A DNA stretch of 64,000 nucleotides, from assembly GCF_029233945.1 (NCBI RefSeq), contig NZ_JARGOQ010000002.1, forward strand, positions 17,863 through 81,862, written 5' to 3'. The notes beneath the pieces were generated by a model, which saw only the letters and a list, made by a program, of their open reading frames with translations, did not search any database and was not told the DNA's origin. This document shows positions 59,253 to 64,000 of the stretch, in pieces. Position 1 is the first letter of the stretch. Each line of letters starts with the position of its first letter. The position numbers were made by a program, and so were the translations under genes. This stretch comes from Sneathiella sp. (GTDB lineage: Bacteria > Pseudomonadota > Alphaproteobacteria > Sneathiellales > Sneathiellaceae).

Positions 59253-59377
59253 GGCAAGAGATTCTGGAAGAAGCAGCGTGTTTTTGTGAGAAAAATGGGA
59301 ATTTGCACAGGAGAAACCGACTACTGCGTCTCCGCGATGAGCTTCTCTTTTGCAGCACACAAAGTTTGACAGAATAG
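59249..59377 (+). CDS. possible small ORF, 42 aa, ATGA-coupled to tag
   Basis: MRQEILEEAACFCEKNGNLHRRNRLLRLRDELLFCSTQSLTE*; in frame with and 9 nt before the CTG start of the next gene. Confidence 0.35.
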   Translation: MRQEILEEAACFCEKNGNLHRRNRLLRLRDELLFCSTQSLTE

Positions 59378-59386
59378 GAGAGAACA

Positions 59387-59725
59387 CTGGAACCCCGTCT
59401 CAAGGCTGAACTCTGGATCAAAGCCCATATCCGCAAATGCGCCACGCTTAACGTACCCGTCATGGTAACCCGGCGCGGCGATGAGACGGCGGGCTCTGTT
59501 CTGCTTAAAATAAACCGCTTGGGACCGGGCTGCATGGTTCTCTCCCCTACCACGAATTTCGAGGACGGCGCGCGTATGTGGTTAAAAGGGACGGGCTCGG
59601 ACTGGGTTGAGGAAACGGATGCCGACGCCTATATTGAAAGACGGATAAAGAATGATCCCGATCTATGGGTGCTGGAAATCGAGGATCGGGAAGGTCGCGC
59701 ATTTCTGAATGAAAAAATTGAATAA
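59387..59725 (+). CDS. DUF1491-like protein, probable CTG start at 59387 (ORF track starts at internal ATG 59462)
   Basis: (M)EPRLKAELWIKAHIRKCATLNVPVMVTRRGDETAGSVLLKINRLGPG; AGGAG 6 nt upstream of CTG; in-frame stop TAG 59375. Confidence 0.75.
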   Translation: MEPRLKAELWIKAHIRKCATLNVPVMVTRRGDETAGSVLLKINRLGPGCMVLSPTTNFEDGARMWLKGTGSDWVEETDADAYIERRIKNDPDLWVLEIEDREGRAFLNEKIE

Positions 59726-59832
59726 GTTCGTGCTTGCCGCAAGGTAATCTCGCTTAATTTTGGCTGGCATTCAGTATGGGCATGATTTACCCTGCCACTA
59801 CATTTGCTACAAATCTGAATGGAAATCACCTG

Positions 59833-60627
59833 ATGCAACAATATCTAGATCTTTTGCGCACCGTACGCCATCAGGGCGCTTTCAAGCCGGATCGCACGGG
59901 CGTCGGGACCTATAGCATTTTCGGCCATCAGATGCGTTTCGATCTCGCAAAGGGATTCCCGGTGCTCACGACCAAGAAGCTGCACCTCAAATCCATCATA
60001 CATGAACTGCTCTGGTTCCTGTCGGGCGAGACAAATATCCGATATCTCAAGGAAAATGGCGTTCGGATATGGGATGAATGGGCCGATGAGAATGGCGACC
60101 TCGGCCCTGTTTATGGCGCGCAGTGGCGATCCTGGCCATGTCCCGATGGCGGCTCGATCGATCAGATTGCCAATCTCATCCACCAGATCAAGACCAACCC
60201 GAATTCCCGTCGACTAATCGTCAGTGCCTGGAATCCGGCGGAAGTGGACAATATGGCGCTTCCACCCTGTCACTGCCTGTTCCAGTTTTATGTGGCGGAC
60301 GGCAAACTTTCTTGCCAACTCTACCAACGCAGCGCCGATGTGTTCCTCGGCGTCCCCTTCAATATCGCCTCCTACGCCCTGCTGACCATGATGGTCGCGC
60401 AAGTGTGTGATATGGAGCCCGGAGAGTTTATCCACAGCTTCGGCGATACGCATCTTTACGCCAATCATCTGGAGCAGGCGGATCTGCAGCTTGAACGCAT
60501 CCCGGGAAAACTGCCCATCATGCAGATAAACCCGGAGGTTAAAGACATCTTTGCCTTCACCTTTGAGGATTTCAAACTGGAGGGGTATCAGGCGGCGGCG
60601 CATATTCCGGCGCAGGTTGCCGTATAG
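59833..60627 (+). CDS. thyA: thymidylate synthase
   Basis: [72 protein letters not shown]. Confidence 0.97.
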   Translation: MQQYLDLLRTVRHQGAFKPDRTGVGTYSIFGHQMRFDLAKGFPVLTTKKLHLKSIIHELLWFLSGETNIRYLKENGVRIWDEWADENGDLGPVYGAQWRSWPCPDGGSIDQIANLIHQIKTNPNSRRLIVSAWNPAEVDNMALPPCHCLFQFYVADGKLSCQLYQRSADVFLGVPFNIASYALLTMMVAQVCDMEPGEFIHSFGDTHLYANHLEQADLQLERIPGKLPIMQINPEVKDIFAFTFEDFKLEGYQAAAHIPAQVAV

Positions 60628-60633
60628 GTCGCT

Positions 60634-61152
60634 ATGTCCTCCATTCTCCTCTCAGCCATGGTCGCTGTATCTGAAAATCAGGTGATCGGCATCGATAACG
60701 GCTTGCCCTGGCGCCTTTCCAACGACCTGAAATGGTTCAAGAAAGTCACCATGGAAAAGCCGATCATCATGGGACGAAAGACGTTTGAGTCACTGCCCGG
60801 CCTGCTTCCCGGCCGGCCCCACATCGTGATTACCCGCGATCCCGACTTCTCCGTTGACGGGGCCGTTGTCGTACATAGTCTGAAAGATGCTTTGATTGCG
60901 GGCGAAGAAGCCGCGCAACAAATTGGCGCAGAAGAAATGGTGATTATCGGCGGCGCCGAGATCTACCGCCAAGCCATGGAAAAGCTGGATTTGATTTATC
61001 TGACGCGGGTTCATACGGAAATAGAAGGTGATACATATTTCCCTGAGCTTGACCCCGCCGATTGGACCGAATTATCCCATGAGTTTTATGAAAAATCCGA
61101 AAAAGACATGTTCGATCACAGCTTTATCCGTCTCAGGCGAAAGCGGCCATAA
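60634..61152 (+). CDS. folA: dihydrofolate reductase
   Basis: MVAVSENQVIGIDNGLPWRLSNDLKWFKKVTMEKPIIMGRKTFESL. Confidence 0.97.
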   Translation: MSSILLSAMVAVSENQVIGIDNGLPWRLSNDLKWFKKVTMEKPIIMGRKTFESLPGLLPGRPHIVITRDPDFSVDGAVVVHSLKDALIAGEEAAQQIGAEEMVIIGGAEIYRQAMEKLDLIYLTRVHTEIEGDTYFPELDPADWTELSHEFYEKSEKDMFDHSFIRLRRKRP

Positions 61153-61199
61153 AAAATTAGAGGCGATCACCCCTTTTAAAATCAACGTAAAAGAATTAT

Positions 61200-61500
61200 A
61201 TTAAAGCCGTTGGGTAACCAACTATGGCGATAAACGTTGCATGGAATAAACGTTGCGGACCCGGGGGCGGTACCCGGCGCCTCCACCATAAAGGCAGAGA
61301 TATTGAAGTAAATGGCTGTCTTTTTGATGGGGGCGAAATAGGCTCGACGCGCGCAGTAAAGATGTAATTTTTGCCCGGCATGATACCACCGACATCGGGT
61401 CATTTTTATAAATGCTAACGATAATAACGAAGCATTTGCCGTAGCTGCTTAATTGCACTACACGGGGTTCGGAGGGGCACCTGGCAACAGAAGCCCCTCC
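61200..61500 (+). ncRNA. ssrA: permuted two-piece tmRNA (ssrA): acceptor piece ending near 61288 (CTCCACCA), coding piece beginning near 61329 (GGGGGCG), tag ORF 61414-61452
   Basis: CCGGG-GGCGGTA-CCCGG-CGCCTCC-ACCA; GGGGGCG pairs with CGCCTCC; tag reading frame GCT AAC GAT AAT AAC GAA GCA TTT GCC GTA GCT GCT TAA = ANDNNEAFAVAA; ends approximate. Confidence 0.9.
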
Positions 61501-61599
61501 ACTTGTTTATATCACGCGATGCTTTTCTCGGTATCTCGTCGCATAAATTGAATTAATGTAATTAAGTAAAAAGCGTCGGAGGCGGGGGTTATTCAAGAC

Positions 61600-62085
61600 A
61601 TGAATGACGAAATCAATTACACGAAAATGGTTGAAAATGCGCTGTTGGAGGTTGTTCGCAACGCACTTCGGCATGCTGCCGTCAACGGCCTGCCCGGCGA
61701 CCAGCATTTCTATATTACCTTTAAAACCTCCTTCCCCGGAGTATCCGTGCCAACGCATCTGTCCGAGCGCTACAAAGATGAAATGACAATAGTGCTGCAG
61801 CATCAATTCTGGGATATCGTGGTAGAGCAGGACTATTTTACTGTCGATCTGAGTTTTAATCACAAACGCGAGACGCTAAAAGTTCCATTCGATGCTTTAA
61901 CGGCTTTTGCTGATCCGTCAGTACAGTTCGGCCTGCAGTTCTCGGTGACGGCACCGGAAAGCGAGATTGCGCCCGCTCCTGAAGCTACTCTCACGGAACC
62001 TTCTGAAGCTGCAGATGAGGAAGCAAGCGATGCGCCCGAGAAACAAGGGGAAGTAATAACCCTTGATGCGTTCCGTAAAAAATAG
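61600..62085 (+). CDS. sspB: ClpXP adaptor / stringent starvation protein B homologue SspB
   Basis: HFYITFKTSFPGVSVPTHLSERYKDEMTIVLQHQFWDIVVEQDYFTVDLSFNHKRETLKVPFDALTAFADPSVQFGLQF. Confidence 0.92.
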   Translation: MNDEINYTKMVENALLEVVRNALRHAAVNGLPGDQHFYITFKTSFPGVSVPTHLSERYKDEMTIVLQHQFWDIVVEQDYFTVDLSFNHKRETLKVPFDALTAFADPSVQFGLQFSVTAPESEIAPAPEATLTEPSEAADEEASDAPEKQGEVITLDAFRKK

Positions 62086-62139
62086 CTAATCTTCCGAACA
62101 TCCAATTCTTCTGTTTCGATATCAATTGAAAGCCAGCCC

Positions 62140-63759
62140 ATGCCCGAATTTCACTATCAGGACATGTTTTCTCTCGGGAAAGACGACACCCCTTATCGCA
62201 AACTGACCTCTGATTATGTGTCGACAATCGATGTTGATGGCAAGCAAATCCTGAAGGTAGAGCCCGAAGCCCTGAGCCTGCTCGCGGCGGAGGCAATGCA
62301 TGACGTCGCCCATCTACTGCGGCCGTTGCATCTTCAGCAACTTGCAAAAATTCTTGAAGATGACGAAGCCTCAAAAAATGACAAGTTCGTCGCAACGGAA
62401 CTTCTTAAGAATGCCAATATCGCCGCCGGCATGGTTTTACCGGGGTGCCAGGATACCGGTACGGCGATTATCATGGGTAAAAAGGGGCAGTATGTCTGGA
62501 CTGACGGGACGGATAAGGAGCAGCTTTCCCGAGGCGTCTACAAGACTTATACCGAAACTAATCTCCGCTATTCACAGCTGGCGCCGATCAGCATGTTCGA
62601 GGAAAAAAACACCGGCACGAACCTACCCGCCCAGATCGACCTATATGCAATAAATGGCGATTCTTATGAATTTCTCTTCGTTGCAAAGGGCGGTGGTTCA
62701 GCCAACAAAACCTTCCTCCATCAGGCTGTACCGAGTGTGCTGACGCCGGAGCGGCTGGTGCCTTTTATCGAGGAAATGTTGATGTCTCTCGGGACCGCCG
62801 CGTGCCCGCCCTATCACCTCGCCGTGGTCATTGGCGGCACTTCCGCGGAAGACACCATGAAGACGGTCAAGCTCGCCTCCACCAAATACTATGATGCCCT
62901 GCCCACATCAGGCAATGAGCATGGCCGCGCCTTTCGTGACCTGGAAATGGAACAGGAAATCCTGAAAATCTCGCAAGGGATCGGGATCGGCGCGCAGTTC
63001 GGCGGCAAGTATTTCTGTCATGATGTCCGCGTTATTCGCATGCCGCGCCATGGCGCCAGTGTACCGATCGGGATCGGTGTCTCCTGCTCCGCCGATCGAC
63101 AGGTGAAGGGCAAGATCACCAAGGATGGGGTCTTTATCGAGCAATTGGAGACCAACCCCGCCAAATATCTGCCGGAGGTCACGGACACGGATCTCAATGA
63201 TGAAGTGGTGAAAATTGACCTGAACAGGCCGATGAAGGACATTCTGGCAACACTTTCGCAATATCCCATTAAAACTCGCCTGAGCCTGAGCGGGACAATC
63301 ATTGTCGCCCGAGATCTCGCTCATCGCAAATTACGCGAATTGCTAGAAAACGGCGAAGGGCTCCCGCAATATTTCAAGGATCATATCATTTATTATGCAG
63401 GTCCCGCAAAAACACCGGAAGGCTATGCATCCGGTTCTTTCGGACCGACGACTGCTGGCCGAATGGATGGTTATGTCGATCAGTTCATGGCCGAAGGCGG
63501 CAGCATGGTGATGCTTGCCAAAGGTAACCGCAGTAAGGCTGTTGTTGACGCCTGCAAAAAACATAGCGGTTTTTACCTCGGCTCCATCGGCGGCCCGGCC
63601 GCGATCCTCGCGCAAAATAATATCAAGAAAGTTGACGTACAGGCCTTCGAAGAATTTGGAATGGAGGCTATCTGGCGTATTGAAGTTGAAGATTTCCCGG
63701 CCTTTATCGTTATGGATGACAAGGGGAATGACTTTTTTGCTCGAAAGAAAGATGACTAA
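62140..63759 (+). CDS. class I fumarate hydratase
   Basis: [58 protein letters not shown]-type C-terminal motif. Confidence 0.94.
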   Translation: MPEFHYQDMFSLGKDDTPYRKLTSDYVSTIDVDGKQILKVEPEALSLLAAEAMHDVAHLLRPLHLQQLAKILEDDEASKNDKFVATELLKNANIAAGMVLPGCQDTGTAIIMGKKGQYVWTDGTDKEQLSRGVYKTYTETNLRYSQLAPISMFEEKNTGTNLPAQIDLYAINGDSYEFLFVAKGGGSANKTFLHQAVPSVLTPERLVPFIEEMLMSLGTAACPPYHLAVVIGGTSAEDTMKTVKLASTKYYDALPTSGNEHGRAFRDLEMEQEILKISQGIGIGAQFGGKYFCHDVRVIRMPRHGASVPIGIGVSCSADRQVKGKITKDGVFIEQLETNPAKYLPEVTDTDLNDEVVKIDLNRPMKDILATLSQYPIKTRLSLSGTIIVARDLAHRKLRELLENGEGLPQYFKDHIIYYAGPAKTPEGYASGSFGPTTAGRMDGYVDQFMAEGGSMVMLAKGNRSKAVVDACKKHSGFYLGSIGGPAAILAQNNIKKVDVQAFEEFGMEAIWRIEVEDFPAFIVMDDKGNDFFARKKDD

Positions 63760-64000
63760 GGAACCTTTTACGGCCGGCGCTGCCTCCACAGATATTATCA
63801 AGCATTCAGTGAGCATTGCCGGCCACCGGACCAGCGTGTCACTGGAGCGAAAATTTTGGGAGTTGTTTAAAAAAAGCGCTAAGCGCCAAGATCTCAGCGT
63901 TAATGAACTAATCACGAAAATAGACGCGACACGTCAAGGCAATCTCTCTAGCGCAATTCGCCTTTTTGTGTTGGAAGAATTCCTCGGAAAGAAGCCGGAA
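63752..64000 (+). CDS. ribbon-helix-helix domain protein, 3' truncated by window edge
   Basis: [83 protein letters not shown]; overlaps the fumarate hydratase 3' end. Confidence 0.8.
   Translation, partial: MTKEPFTAGAASTDIIKHSVSIAGHRTSVSLERKFWELFKKSAKRQDLSVNELITKIDATRQGNLSSAIRLFVLEEFLGKKPE

Noticed and set aside
61182-61458. Three small minus-strand ORFs (61-78 aa) at 61.2-61.5 kb
   Set aside because: They lie antisense to the tmRNA and have no support

Overview
This is a 64 kb chromosomal window from an alphaproteobacterium (Rhodospirillales/Sneathiella-like, judged from gene content only). The core, about 5.9-37.7 kb, is a motility and cell-cycle island. It carries flgL-flgK and, divergently, fliK-flgD-flgE; then sciP; then fliF-fliG-fliH-fliN-motA-flbD-flhA-flhF-flhG and a second FliK-like gene; then fliJ-fliI, divergent from ctrA; then a cheA-cheW-cheY-cheB-cheR operon and chpT. 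The flanks are metabolic: a benzoate-CoA ligase-like gene, an MFS transporter, mnmA, trhO, a two-subunit NAD-type formate dehydrogenase, a valine-catabolism-like mmsA/mmsB operon with a divergent LysR regulator, mobA-fdhD, cysQ, pyrC, ygfZ, tag, thyA-folA, a permuted two-piece tmRNA (ssrA), sspB, fumarate hydratase and a truncated ribbon-helix-helix gene. I saw no IS elements, prophage, CRISPR or rRNA. I found no clearly new multi-gene system. The most notable sequence-level signals are: (i) three genes (LysR, EamA, DUF1491-like) whose conserved N-termini have no ATG/GTG/TTG but do have SD-spaced ATT/ATT/CTG codons; (ii) a GFA-family gene interrupted by one in-frame amber codon with its C-terminus intact; (iii) divergent sigma-54 promoters for flgK and fliK flanking a 10-mer shared with the fliF promoter; (iv) a CtrA box (TTAA-N7-TTAA) upstream of ctrA/fliI; (v) ssrA directly beside sspB; (vi) an orphan motA, a second fliK-like gene, and a small ORF coupled to flgK. 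Gene calls come from motif and family recognition by eye; no database search was run.
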